From contig OX424562.1 of NCBI GenBank assembly GCA_949152475.1, positions 41,960,157 to 42,024,156 on the forward strand: DNA of 64,000 nucleotides, given 5' to 3'. The notes under the pieces are model-generated. The model made no database searches and was not told where the DNA came from. It worked only from the letters and a program-made list of their open reading frames with translations. Source of the stretch: Terebella lapidaria. Taxonomy: Eukaryota > Annelida > Polychaeta > Terebellida > Terebellidae. Of this stretch, positions 22,010 to 33,005 are shown one piece after another; position 1 is the first letter of the stretch; every line of letters begins with the position of its first letter. The translations under genes were made by a program, and so were the position numbers.

Positions 22010-22564
22010 TAGACGTGGAATCAATACCCAGTATCAAGTATTCCGAGCAAACAAAACAGGGTCCGTTATCCAATCTCATAGTCCGGGGACAGAAAGTCAT
22101 ATCAGGCCTACGAAGTGAGAGAAAACAAAAATGACAGGGAAACTCATGAACCCCCGTAAATGGCCATCAGGAGGTGAAATCAGGTGTTCCGGAAAGAGTG
22201 AGCATTTCCTGCCCCACTAGTGGCACCCGTCATGAATTCCCCAAAATTAACATGAAAATAGATCTAGTTGCATGGCAGACATGGATTTGCTGTATTTATC
22301 AACCAGATCATGATGACGTCCATAGAATTTCTTAAACGCAGCGATAAGTCTTGGTAAAACATATCCTTGTCGTAGCAGTTTAGAGACTAGCTGGGCACTT
22401 CGATAGACAAAGTCCTCATATTTGCAACTAGCTCTGGAATAGCGTATAAGTTGAGAAACAAACACACCATATGCCGGTGACATAGGAATGTTGCTGCTTA
22501 GAAAAGGGAAATTGACTATGGAAAAATTGAAATCATCACGTTTGTCATATAATCTAGTTGACAA
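22010..22564 (-). mobile_element. Retroelement family K: protein tail plus 3' UTR
   Basis: This is the longest K copy in the window. The protein tail (22,564-22,247) is followed by the ~240-bp 3' UTR shared with the other K fragments. It is 5' truncated and ends at the same GATTCCACGTCTA terminus as the rest. I believe this is a non-LTR-type or Penelope-like retroelement, but the clade is not proven. Confidence 0.7.
22247..22564 (-). pseudogene. C-terminal fragment of a retroelement reverse transcriptase protein (family K)
   Basis: The ~105-residue frame contains LYDKRDDFNFSIVNFPFL, AYGVFVSQLIRYSRA and KLLRQGY...FKKFYGRHHDLVDKY. From memory this block recurs at the C-terminus of reverse-transcriptase proteins annotated in cnidarian and mollusc genomes, after the polymerase domain. 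The polymerase motifs are absent, so only the tail remains. The assignment rests on recall of this recurrent motif and on the conserved 3' UTR that follows it. Confidence 0.65.
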
Positions 22565-23400
22565 ATATCAAAGTTTTAGAAAATTCCTTGGAACCAATTA
22601 TTTTTCATATAAAAATAAAATCTTTTGTGTCGTAATTAGTATAATTACTAATTAATTATATAATTACTCCAGAGTTCAAGCCTGTGAGGTGCATTAGGAC
22701 GACATGATGAACGGGTATCTTCGTAATATATGTGATAACATATTTTATTATTCAAATAGGAAAGGAATACAAGGCATACAAGACTCCAGCATTTTATCCA
22801 CAATCATTTTCAAGATCCAACAGTGGTTTGAACACGTTGGAGACAAGGATTTTAGAAAATGGCCAGCTAGTAATCTGGTTATTTTTCACATTTCAAAATA
22901 TACTATTCCATGAACTAAACGGTCAGTATTCTGCAAATTTCAAATTTTGGTCGCTGAATTTGATAGCAACAAACTATTAGCTTTTGAAAGAAATCTATGG
23001 AAGCAAAAATATATAGCCCCGAAATTCCGCACTGGTCTTAAACTTTGAAAAATGCTGAAAACTGCAGGATGGGTCAAATTTAATCCTTAGTACCCCTACA
23101 CATGTTTAAGGCCAATTTCGCTGTGCAACTCACCGTTTTCAAGACGTCAACAAAATTAAAATAAAAACAACACAGTGGAATAACTTTAGGTTGAGGTCAA
23201 AGCCAAAACAATATAATTTCCTCTACGTAATATGTGGGATAACGGGTGGGGAAATCATCATGATACAGCGAGGCGTTCTCAAGCTATTGTCCGGAAACAA
23301 TCCAGTAGAAAAACATTCTGACGAAACCACATGGGCATTTTCGGCTGAAAATATTTTTGAATTTTTCGCTTACTGAACCAATGGTCTGATAACCTATTGG
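22565..23400. other. Unrecognised AT-rich spacer
   Basis: The stretch near 22,635-22,675 is an AATTA-rich region. No gene or repeat known from the rest of the window is seen. Confidence 0.45.
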
Positions 23401-23404
23401 CATG

Positions 23405-23885
23405 GCGTTGCATCGATCGTCCGTCGGTCATTTTGGACGTAAAAAGACCAATTTCTGACTTCATCAGTCAGAAAACAGTTCTGAGATTTTGGTTTCAGTT
23501 TCACATGTTACTTTTTTTGTCCTTGAATCACATGTCTGTGTGTGGCGGCCATTTTTATTTTTCGACGGGTCGGTGAAAAAATAATTGTTTGTCTCAACTC
23601 CAAGTCACTATTCGTTTTGAGTGTTTTCCAGCCACACAAAAAACATATTACCCTCTGAACATTTTTTGGATTCACCCAATTTCACCCTATATTTGCTTCA
23701 AAATGGGAGCTATTTGGAGTGTAAACACATAGAACGCTTCAAGATAGAGCTTGAATATTGGGACATTCGAATGAGAAGTCATATATTTCTAATTTACATG
23801 TGACCTTGAAGTTTACCTTCAATGACCTTGAAAGGTCAAAACGGCAATTTTGGTGGAAAAAGCCCTTGGGCTAATTTCTCATGTT
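23405..23885 (+). mobile_element. Degraded relative of the 31.47-kb inverted-repeat element
   Basis: It shares boxes in order with 31,467-32,836: a CGTCCGTCGGTC run, TGTGGCGGCCATTTT, TTTCGACGGGTCGGTGAAAAAAT, CAAGTCACTATTCGTTTTGAG, AATGGGAGCT...CATAGAAC, and the TGACCTTGA...TGACCTTGAAAGGTCA cluster at 23,801-23,837. Terminal inverted repeats are not recognisable. Confidence 0.7.
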
Positions 23886-26800
23886 ACCAAAATGTATGTA
23901 CCCATGAACGAGTTGAGGCTACGGGTTTAGTATTAGCTATTAGCTAGATATACTACGACATGTCGTCCATGATATTACCATACTGTCGCTGAGTACCGTG
24001 TAGTTTATGCGCTATCTCGTGGGCATATTGTATTAGTAATATAACGAAAATGTAATGGTGTAGTGAAACAATGAGGAAACCAATCAAACCATAATGATGT
24101 TATTACTCATAAACTGTCATTACTGCACGTGGTTCTCAGCAACTGGTGACATTGGGTGTTCTACAAGGTGATGACACAAGAAAAACTATTTCATCGTCTC
24201 TACGACATGAACATCTACTTAAACACCTTCAAGAAAATTAAAATGACGAGAATAACGAAGTACACCAACTGTTGACCCCACATCAGTTGGTTATTGCTGA
24301 GCTCTGCATACGACTAGCTGATGAATGCATTTGCTGTAGAGTGGATTCCGGGATATTGCACTAAAGGATGATATAACATCAATATTGCAGGTGACATAAG
24401 GTCACCAATTATTATCCCTCTGCCAAGTGATTACTGCTTCATGACCACACGCCAGGGATGAGAGCACCACAAACCGATCCAGCGAGTCTGAATAAGTTCT
24501 CCTGGTGATCTGATTCAAATAGGTGGTCCCCAATACCTCCAACAGATTGGAACCTCTCTTTTGATTGGTTCTGCATCAAACAGTCTCTCAGAACCATTGC
24601 CAGATGGAAGATAACAGATTTCCATAAAAAAAATTCTCGTGGATAAACTAAATATCATTCTTTGTACAAAGTGATGACACCTTGTTCACCAGCGTTCACA
24701 GCGAGTCTCTAAAGTACTACTACGACAATGATATGGTTTATCAATACTTATAGCTGCTTTGAGGACTATAGACGACATCACGATCTGGTTGATAAGTACA
24801 CCAAACGATTGTCGCTCATAACTGTTGTAGTTTGATACCAGTACATATATGCACAATAACAATATTGTTGATGGTGTTATAACAATCGCCATGAGGAAAA
24901 TTGCAGTTATATGGCTAACGCATGTCATGTGGTATAAAACCCTGTTGGAACAATGAATTTGCCACTTTATAGTAGTACATGTCATTATATACCCCTTACA
25001 TTGTTATATAGCGGCCACTTTAATGACAATTGCGTGCGAAAATGTCTTCAAGATGACGACAGGGCCTTGTTTACCTTTGTTATGTCTACGATGTTCATAG
25101 GGATAAAAGTCCCATTTCGTAGTCATAATCGAAGATAGGGAGGTTTTCGCCATGGAGTCGGTTGTACATGCAATTATTTTTATAGCTTGTTCAAGAAAAA
25201 GACTGGCTGTTGTTGCATTGAGTTGACCTCATCTTGATAGATTTTTATGTATCAACATATTACGAAGAGATTACCAACAACACAACCAGATTTTCATGAT
25301 ACCAAAAACAAAACTAAAATACATTTTCATAAACAGAAAGGCACAAAGGTAACATCCGACCAAATATTTACAGCCAAGCCACACTGGCGTAGTCGGGGGT
25401 TTGATATCTGGAAATCATGATACTATTTGTTTTGTAACATGCATGGCGTGTGAAAGACCAGTATTGACATAACGAACGTACTGTCATTCATGACATTGCA
25501 CATCCCTCATTCACGATCATTATAATCATGACATGATATACACGTATTAGGCAATATATGATCACTCAATCTGCCAAATGAATGAGTTTGAGAGGGGTAT
25601 ATATTACTTTTCACTGTTAGTTGTGTTGTGGGCAAATTGGTGCCGGTGAAAACAAGAAATGTGACTGGATCTCGTGTATATCATTCACAACCTGAACAGA
25701 GGTCGTTACTAGTCCTAGATTTCTGCTATACCAGTCCGATACTAACGAAGTTACCAAGTTATTCGATCTACTGTCTCACACAGAGAATCGCCAGTCTATA
25801 TCACAAGTCTATAGACCGAGTCCTCATACGATAAACCTGTATTATCTCCGCAAATAGACCTGTATTATCTCCACAAATAGAATAGCTTGTCCTAGGATGG
25901 CATGTGGTGTGAAGCAAACGGTTCATCAATAACTACATATCCTAGAATATTACATGCAAGGTAAAATTAAAATACCCCCAATAAATTTGAGCAGGGGACC
26001 GTGATCGACACAGTGATTGGCCTTATCAGTAGGTTGGACTTGAATTCGAAATAATGTTTCTCTCAATAATTGAATAGCCTTTCTTTCAAAGTGTATTATG
26101 TATATATGACATCGTGTCGTAAACCCACAACCATGTATGCCATTCCTGCACAAACCAAACCACGGTGTTCTGTGAACCGGAGGATTACTTATATGAGTAT
26201 ATTTATGTTCGCGACATTCATAATCATGATATAAGTTACATGTTGAGAGCAAGTGCAAAATAATATCAATATCATGATTACGAAAGTTATACTTGTAATG
26301 CACCTCAACGCATGATCCTACGACTTCCTGTCATGATTGTTTTTGCATTTTTTCCACTTTGATGGCTAATCTGATCAAAAATCTGGTAGAAAAAAATTGG
26401 ATGTTCTGAAAAACGGCAGTGCTTAAGACCTTGAAAAAGTAGAAATGGATATCGAATAAACAGAAAAATTCATATTCCAAAACCGAATCCACGGACGAAA
26501 TATACAAAATCAGTGTGAGTGGTCAAATACGAGTGATACTAAAGTATCAAAGTCAAAGCCATGTGAACATCATAGACACCCAGCCAGCTGAGTGTGAGAT
26601 CAGGTGCTCCGGAAGAGTGAGCATCTCCTGCACAGCGTGAAACAAAGAACTTGAATTTCAACTTCGATGATGCTGAATGGTTATCACAGTAATTTTATTT
26701 AAAGAAATTAAAGGTATGTTACTATTACAGTCTTTACAGCTTACATGTATCTGGTAAACTATCTATTGTTGTTGATCGCATATTCAGAATCTTATAGGGG

Positions 26801-27477
26801 AAGACTGAAATTTACATTTGTTTCATGCTATTACCCTTATCGTGCCACATGCTCATGTGTGAACCTAATGTTACTTTACGATAGTGGAAATAGGACATAT
26901 TTTATATCGACATTGGTTCTCTCAAAAGCACAACTAATGGCATTAATTTTATTCAATATGTGTTCACTCATTTACGCTATCAACTTGTTTCATCTGGGGA
27001 GATCACAAATATTCACCAGAAATGTATGATGTTGGAATGTTTGATATTGTTGACCCACTAAAACACAAACTAATACAATGCACCAATCTACGACCTATGG
27101 AATCAACCCTTCCAATGCTCTGCACAGCTGAATTATGTTACATTGTATTGAACTGTCAGCAGCCATCCATCAACTCGGATAATCTCCACCAAATATTGGT
27201 GGATTTCCAATCGACGCCTGCCAAAACATCTTATTGCAATCAAAACACCATGGGATTGCCTCTCTCGTACAGTATAACTTTCTGGACATTTCTGCTCGTG
27301 ACCATGACGTATATTGGTGCCGATATTGTTCCCATCCTTCAAAACATTTTGATATTCCCAATAATTCCAAGCATTATATAACAGAAGAAGGCGTGAAATA
27401 CCTACGAAAGTATAAATAACCACTCTTTGTAAAATTCCTGGTCAATCACATTATATTTGTGTTATATAAGTACGGGG
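23886..27477. other. Mostly unrecognised sequence
   Basis: It includes a diverged minus-strand R copy (25,253-25,400) and a scrap of family K (26,588-26,630). At 27,190-27,419 an open plus-strand stretch ends ...WCRYCSHPSKHFD...YITEEGVKYLRKY. It looks protein-like but matches no family I know. No other gene is supported. Confidence 0.45.
25253..25400 (-). repeat. Old family R copy
   Basis: Diverged but in order: GAGATTACCAACAACAC, CAGATTTTCATGATACC, CCGACCAAATATTTACAGCCAAG, CACACTGGCGTAGTCGGGG. It supports a long history for family R. Confidence 0.6.
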
Positions 27478-27674
27478 ATGCTCACTCTTTCCGGAACACC
27501 TGATTTCACCTCCTAATGGCCATTTTTGGGGGTTCATGAGTTTCCCTGTCATTTTTGTTTTCTCTCACTAAGTATGCCTGATATGACTTTCTGTCCCCGG
27601 ACTAGGAGATTGGATAACGGACCCTGTTTTGTTTGCTCGGAATACTTAATACTGGGTGTTGATTCCACGTCTAT
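27478..27674 (+). mobile_element. 3'-end fragment of retroelement family K
   Basis: It runs from GCTCACTCTTTCCGGAACACC to GATTCCACGTCTA, close in sequence to 12,491-12,738 but on the opposite strand. Confidence 0.8.
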
Positions 27675-27676
27675 AA

Positions 27677-27745
27677 GTACGCCTTTGAGCATGCAAATGG
27701 ATATCGGCGCTTTATAAATGTTAATAATGAATAATAAATAAATAT
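27677..27745 (+). mobile_element. L2-like LINE 3'-terminal fragment
   Basis: CGCCTTTGAGCATG...CGGCGCTTTATAAATG followed by AATAATGAATAATAAATAAATA matches the typical 3' end of L2-type LINEs, namely a short stem with GCGC and TATAAAT, then a short-repeat tail. The 28.1-kb LINE ends with a related block. Confidence 0.6.
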
Positions 27746-28112
27746 ATGGTGAATAATATGAAATGCAGAGATGCTCAGGAATGTTCCGCATTGTCACATT
27801 GTGAACTAATTTTCTTGAAATCGAAGTTATATATTTATGGAATGTATTAATTGTACAATAAATTACTGATTACGATAAACAATCACGTTTCATTCAACAT
27901 TGAGGCTACAAGGATATTCCCTGGAATGAATGTGCATGCCTTCTATCGTGTGCAGGGAATATACATACTGCCGCTGTATTATGAATACCGTTATTATTGG
28001 TTCAGAACTTGATTTGTACCTAAATTTTCAATAATTAGCGTTGCATACCTTGAAACTTTGAGCGACAATTTGGTCCAGATACCTGAAAGACGAAATCACA
28101 TTGTATAATTAA

Positions 28113-29294
28113 GATCATACCTTACTGATCGGTATCAAACGGTGTGTGTTAAAGGTGAACTGTCAAAACCCGTGCTCATGGAATACAGTGTTCCACAAGG
28201 GTCGGTGCTCGGCCCTAAGAACTACATTATGTATACCAAACCATTGGGTGACCTCATTAGGAAACACGGACTACAGCACCACTTCTATGCGGACGACACA
28301 CAGTTATTATACCTATCGTTTCTACCCCGAGATGATGCCACTCAGCAGAAAGCCCTGACTCGTCTAGAAAACTGCCTCAAGGACATCGAGGCTTGGATGC
28401 ACCGGAACATGCTTAAGTTATGCTTTTCACGTCCAAGCATAACTCTAAAGACATCAGCAATATCACCATCCATGTAGGGGATGCAACGATAGCTTCCACA
28501 TCATGTGTCAGAAACCTCGGTGTTATGTTTGACAGTACCATGACGATGGAGCATCCGATCAATGCTGTATGTCGGTCAGGATATGCTCAACACCGTAAGA
28601 TCGGACGCATTAGACGCTATCTAACGACTGATGCCACAAAAACCTTAGTACACGGACTTGTCATGTCGCGGATTGACTATTGTAACGCGCTGCTACATGG
28701 TCTTCCGAAAGGCTTAATCGGGAAGTTGCAACGTGTGCAGAACACAGCTGCACGCATTGTGTCCAGAACACCTCGTCAGAGCCACATCACTCCAGTGCTG
28801 AAAGCCCTTCAGCGGTTGCCGGTACAGTACAGGATAAAATACAAAATCCTTGTGCACACTTACAAAGCCTTGAACGACCTATCACCGGTATATATCAAGG
28901 ATATGATACAGGTGTATACGCCACGACGAGCACTACGATCACAGAGCTCGATGTCACTAGTAACACCGAGGACACGAACTGTGACTTATGGACAGCGATG
29001 TTTCATGCATGCTGCACCAACTTTGTGGAACTCCTTGCCTAACAACTCCTTGCTAAAACACTATTGACATTTAAGAAAAGGGTCAAAACTTATTTCTTCC
29101 AAGTCCACTACTGTAACTAAAGTTCTAGTCATGTAATTTCTTGTCTTGTTGTTCATAATGTCTACAAAATAATTTCTAGTCATCTGGACATGTATACAAT
29201 ATCTTATAATTATGTAAAGCACCTTTGAACACACCAAGTGTGGAATGGGTGCTCTATAAATATGGTATAATAAATAAATAAATAAAATAAATAA
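28113..29294 (+). mobile_element. 5'-truncated L2/CR1-type LINE
   Basis: The element starts within the reverse transcriptase ([10 protein letters not shown]) and ends with GTAAAGCACCTTTGAACAC...GTGCTCTATAAATATGG and an (AATA)n tail. ATAATTAA occurs at 28,105-28,112 and 29,295-29,302 and may be an 8-bp target duplication, though the A/T-rich tail makes this uncertain. Confidence 0.8.
28142..29067 (+). pseudogene. LINE reverse transcriptase C-terminal part, frame-shifted
   Basis: The first frame (28,142-28,477) has VPQGSVLGP near residue 18 and FYADDTQL near 50, then HRNMLKL. The second frame (28,420-29,067) resumes at MLFTSKHN and contains NLGVMFDSTM, SRIDYCNALLHGLP, LQRVQNTAARIVSRT, HITPVLKALQRLP and TLWNSLPNN. 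The expected short linker between MLKL and MLF, typically NDDKTE-like, is missing, which points to a small deletion causing the frame change near 28,415. The finger region and the first catalytic motif are lost through 5' truncation. Confidence 0.85.
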
Positions 29295-29842
29295 ATAATT
29301 AAAATGCACAACCCAACACAGTTCTACGCAACGGTCGCAACGGCCTGTGTGTGCAACAAGTTTATCACGAGACGTTTTCGAGGTTCACGGCTATGGGACA
29401 TCGTTTTGTTCATTGGTGTTATATGAATCGTATAAATTTATGATTAAATATGATGTGAAGCACTCCGATGTTTGCATTAATCTTCGTAATTGGTCATGAA
29501 ACGGTCCCTTAATACCCAGCCTCTATGCAAAATAAAGTTTCACGAAACTACCCAAATTTTGGTGCTGATATTATGGTTATGCTTTATATCTGTGGAAATA
29601 CCGCACACATTGTGGCAAGATTTTCCGTTGATAAAGGGCACAATACTTGCTGTCCATCATGGCATAAGGAATACGAAATGCGATCAACAACACAGAGATT
29701 TCGGCACTCTTCCAAAAAAGATACTCGGAACTGCCTGAACGACCGTATATTCATTTGTGCATAGAAAATACATTTACCCTATGAAGTGATATATCACTGG
29801 AAAGGAATATAAAAAGTGTGTATTATTCGGAACATCTAATCG

Positions 29843-29859
29843 CCCCCCCCCCCACCCAA

Positions 29860-29897
<38 letters not shown>

Positions 29898-29905
29898 TAC
29901 ACACA
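29843..29905. repeat. Poly-C and (CA)n microsatellite
   Basis: About 13 Cs are followed by more than 15 CA units with minor interruptions. Confidence 0.9.
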
Positions 29906-30176
29906 GAGAAAAAAGAAAACATACAAACACGGCAGAACATTAGTAGCCTCATTCAAGAAATGTGCTGCCAGTACATTCTGGTTGTTATATTCAAACTACC
30001 AATAATCAAAATAATCATTTCTGATGATGTACTATCGAATTAGGTGTTTCTCTCACTAAATTCACACATCCACGCTTCGACCAAATCGTTTATGACATGA
30101 CTCAGACAGCGGCCAGCGCTCAGCGAGAGGAGTGACACAAACACCCCATGGTTTAGTGTAAACAAACGATAGCCGA

Positions 30177-30320
30177 CTCTTTCGGAACACCTGATTTCAC
30201 CTCCCTTTTGGTCATATATGGGGGCTCAGGAAGTTTCATGAGTTTTTTTTCGATTTTGCCCGATATAGAACTTGGAAAACAAACACTTATTTGTTCGGAA
30301 TATCTGATATTAACTGGCCC
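30177..30320 (+). mobile_element. Diverged family K fragment
   Basis: CTCTTTCGGAACACCTGATTTCACCTCC is kept, and the TTTGTTCGGAATATCTGATAT tail box is changed from the family form. It is older than the other K copies. Confidence 0.6.
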
Positions 30321-31959
30321 ATGTTTATGGCAAACAATCGGGATAAACAAATAGACCAATTCGGATGCCAAGTATTCCATATTCCCAGAGCATCGTCATG
30401 TTCCATACTTTTTTATCAGTGAAATCTTTGTTAATTCCCCATAAGACTATGAGAGTTGACATAGCCATAATGTAAATTAATCATTAATTAATATTAAAAT
30501 TAATACATCCATACAAATTTAGAGTGTATCCTGACCATTCGGTATTTGTTAACAGATATATAACACCACAGATATAAGCAGATGAACAGATATAAGCATC
30601 GATTCTGGAAACTGATAATATTATGTCTTCTTAATAAGGCGAGGTATGATTTGTTTAGACATTGGTGAATATGAACAAAAACATATTTCAGGGTCATCCA
30701 ATGGAAAAGGGTGTCTGGGAATAGTGAATCCTCGCGTCTAACCAAATGACATGTCATAAAGAGTCATTCCGGGATAAATGGATCATTTATCTTTAAATGT
30801 ACATAATAACGATTTATGTAGGCCTACTCTGGCAGTCATTACCAGATTGCTGATTGGTCTCAGTGAATCGCCTTTGGGGAAATTCAATCTGAATTGCTAT
30901 TTGCCAAAGTGCAGCTGCTTTGTAACGACAAAACAATAGCTACTACTTGTGTAGGTGGGGCATAAAGACTTTTTAATGACCTTACAAAGAGCAATGTAAT
31001 TATCACACTGGGATAAAAGGGGAACTCAATAGATTTATCCCCTCAAGGTAGAATACAACCTGGTGTCTACAATTTGATATAAATTTACAACTTCTTGGTT
31101 TGTTAAAAAGTCAATGCTGGAACAAAATCTGCTATGTTATTAAATTGAAATGAAAACCAAACGAAATATATTTTTTTGCATCCGTTTTCAGAAAGAGAAA
31201 TCAACAATCAAGCAAATTGTGACACTTGTACCAGCGACTAATTTCCGGAGTGTCTATGTGTTAAGCAGTTCATCAAACACGTATCATTATTCAGAAGTAA
31301 TTTCACAAAAGTACTTAGTGGCTTGGCATTCAAAACTCTCGGTAACTCAATGCATCATTCAGACAGTGGGAACCTATTATAAACATGGAAACAATACCCA
31401 AGCATATAAAGTACAAGAGCAAACAAAACCGAGTAGCTTTCTGATCGGACAAGACTGATAGCTTTTTAGCTTACCGGCCCTTTGGGCCGATAAGCTATTG
31501 TCGTGGTAATTCGTCCGTCGTCCGTCCGTCGTCTGTCGTCCGTCGTCCGTCCGTCGTCCGTCCGGGTCTGTAACTATTTTTTGACATGATGAATTTCCCC
31601 ATAAATTTGTCAGAACATACCTTGGGCCAGTATTTTAAATTTTTTTGATTGAATCGTTTTTGCCTATTTGGCGGCCATTTTTGACGAAAAATTGCCAATT
31701 TTAGACTTTGGAGGCCATTTTCTCAAAAACTGTCTGATCAGTTTTGAGATTTTTGTTTCCAAACATTCCTCTCATGTACCTTTATGACGTGTCATAAAAA
31801 ATTTTTTTTTGGCCATTGAAAAATTTGTTGGACTTAGAAAATTTCACCCAAATTTCCTTCATAATGGGAGCTGTGCAGAGTAAACTCATAGAACACTTGA
31901 AGATAGAGCCTAAGTATTGGCACATTCAAATGGGAAATCATATATTGCGGTTTGAGTGA

Positions 31960-31997
31960 TGACCTTGAATATGACCTTCAATGACCTTGGAAGGTCA
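31960..31997. promoter_or_regulatory. Nuclear-receptor half-site cluster 1
   Basis: TGACCTTGA (an ERR/SF-1-type extended half-site on the minus strand), TGACCT TCAA TGACCT (DR4 spacing) and TGACCT TGGA AGGTCA (everted, 4 bp) lie within 38 bp. It is repeated at 33,698-33,735 through the tandem duplication. Binding is inferred from the motif only. Confidence 0.4.
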
Positions 31998-32397
31998 AAA
32001 CGGCCAATTTTGGATTTTTGATGGCCATTTTCTCAAAAACTGTCTAATCAGTTTTGAGATTTTTGCTTCAAAACATTCCTCTCATGTACCTTTATGACGT
32101 GTATAAGTTTCGTTGCCCTTGAATCGCCGGTCTGCGTGTGGCGGCCATTTTGATTTTTTGACGGGTCGGCGAAAAAAATTTTTTTGTCCCAAATCAAGTC
32201 ACTATTCGTTTTGAGCCATTTCCAGCAAAAAAAATTTTTTTTTTTTTTGGCCATTGAAACATTTTTTGGACTTAGAAAATTTCACCCAAATTTCCTTCAT
32301 AATGGAAGCTGTGCAGAGTAAATTCATAGAACACTTGAAGATAGAGCCCAAGTATTGGCACATTCAAATGGGAAATCATATATTGCGGTTTGAGTGA

Positions 32398-32435
32398 TGA
32401 CCTTGAATTTGACCTTCAATGACCTTGGAAGGTCA
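32398..32435. promoter_or_regulatory. Nuclear-receptor half-site cluster 2
   Basis: It has the same arrangement as cluster 1 (TGACCTTGA, DR4, everted pair), and the duplicate is at 34,136-34,173. Confidence 0.4.
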
Positions 32436-32555
32436 AAACGACCTTTTTTGTAAACTCATATGAGTAAACTCATAGAAGACTTCAAAATAGAGCCTAAGTA
32501 TTAGCACATTCAAATGGGAAATCATATATTGCAGTTTGAGTGATGACTTTGAATT

Positions 32556-32581
32556 TGACCTTCAATGACCTTGAAAGGTCA
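32556..32581. promoter_or_regulatory. Nuclear-receptor half-site cluster 3
   Basis: TGACCTTCAATGACCTTGAAAGGTCA keeps the DR4 and everted pair, while the leading TGACCTTGA has changed to TGACTTTGA. The duplicate is at 34,294-34,319. Confidence 0.4.
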
Positions 32582-33005
32582 AAAACGATGAATTTTGTCT
32601 TTGATGTCTTTGATTTTGTCAAAATCTATTCAGACAGTTTTTCTCAAAATAATGTATATGATTCTCTTTATCTACCTTTGTGATGTGTTATTTGATTTCG
32701 TATTATAGTCCATACAGATAATGTGTTTCCAGCAACATTTAAGAACATGTTTTGACATTTAGAGTTCAAGATCAGTGTAACAATTTATATGTTGGAAAAT
32801 CAATACTCTGCGTTTCTCATGATTGCCGGTAAGCTACAGCACCCTTGGTGCTATGTTTGAAATTCTGATAGCGAAATACGTCATTGATGTTATTGCCACA
32901 TCTTACATTCACAATGAAAAATAGTCTAACAGACAACTAAACAACATGATTACTTGTCAACATGTTTTCCTGATTAGAGACGATGTTTTCTTCCTATCTG
33001 TGGTG

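Larger units (their letters stand above)
29303..31267. other. Unrecognised sequence with one CA repeat
   Basis: It holds a C run then (CA)n at 29,843-29,905 and a diverged family K fragment at 30,177-30,320. No gene is supported. Confidence 0.5.
31467..32836. mobile_element. Non-autonomous inverted-repeat element with CGTCC run (copy 1)
   Basis: The perfect 12-bp ends are TAGCTTACCGGC (31,467-31,478) and GCCGGTAAGCTA (32,825-32,836). If TA is a target duplication, the inverted repeats are GCTTACCGGC. A GGCCC...GGGCC hairpin follows the left end and an AGCACC...GGTGCT hairpin follows the right end. A CGTCCGTC run lies at 31,509-31,564. The body has partial tandem units with CTCAAAAACTGTCT, GTGTGGCGGCCATTTT and AATTTCACCCAAATTTCC boxes. 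It encodes no protein. It recalls abundant bivalve elements with a hairpin end and CGTCC repeats. Confidence 0.75.
31268..33005 (+). repeat. 1,738-bp tandem duplication, copy 1
   Basis: The segment starts GTTCATCAAACACG and contains one whole inverted-repeat element with ~200 and ~170 bp of flank. It is repeated at once at 33,006-34,743. I found one substitution between copies (32,306 A against 34,044 G). A 2-bp GT is shared at the outer breakpoints. Confidence 0.95.

Noticed and set aside
27022-27419. 119-codon and 61-codon plus-strand frames as a possible zinc-binding protein
   Set aside because: Only two cysteines in a CxxC-like spacing and no family match; upstream frame is closed. Kept only as a remark in the spacer entry.
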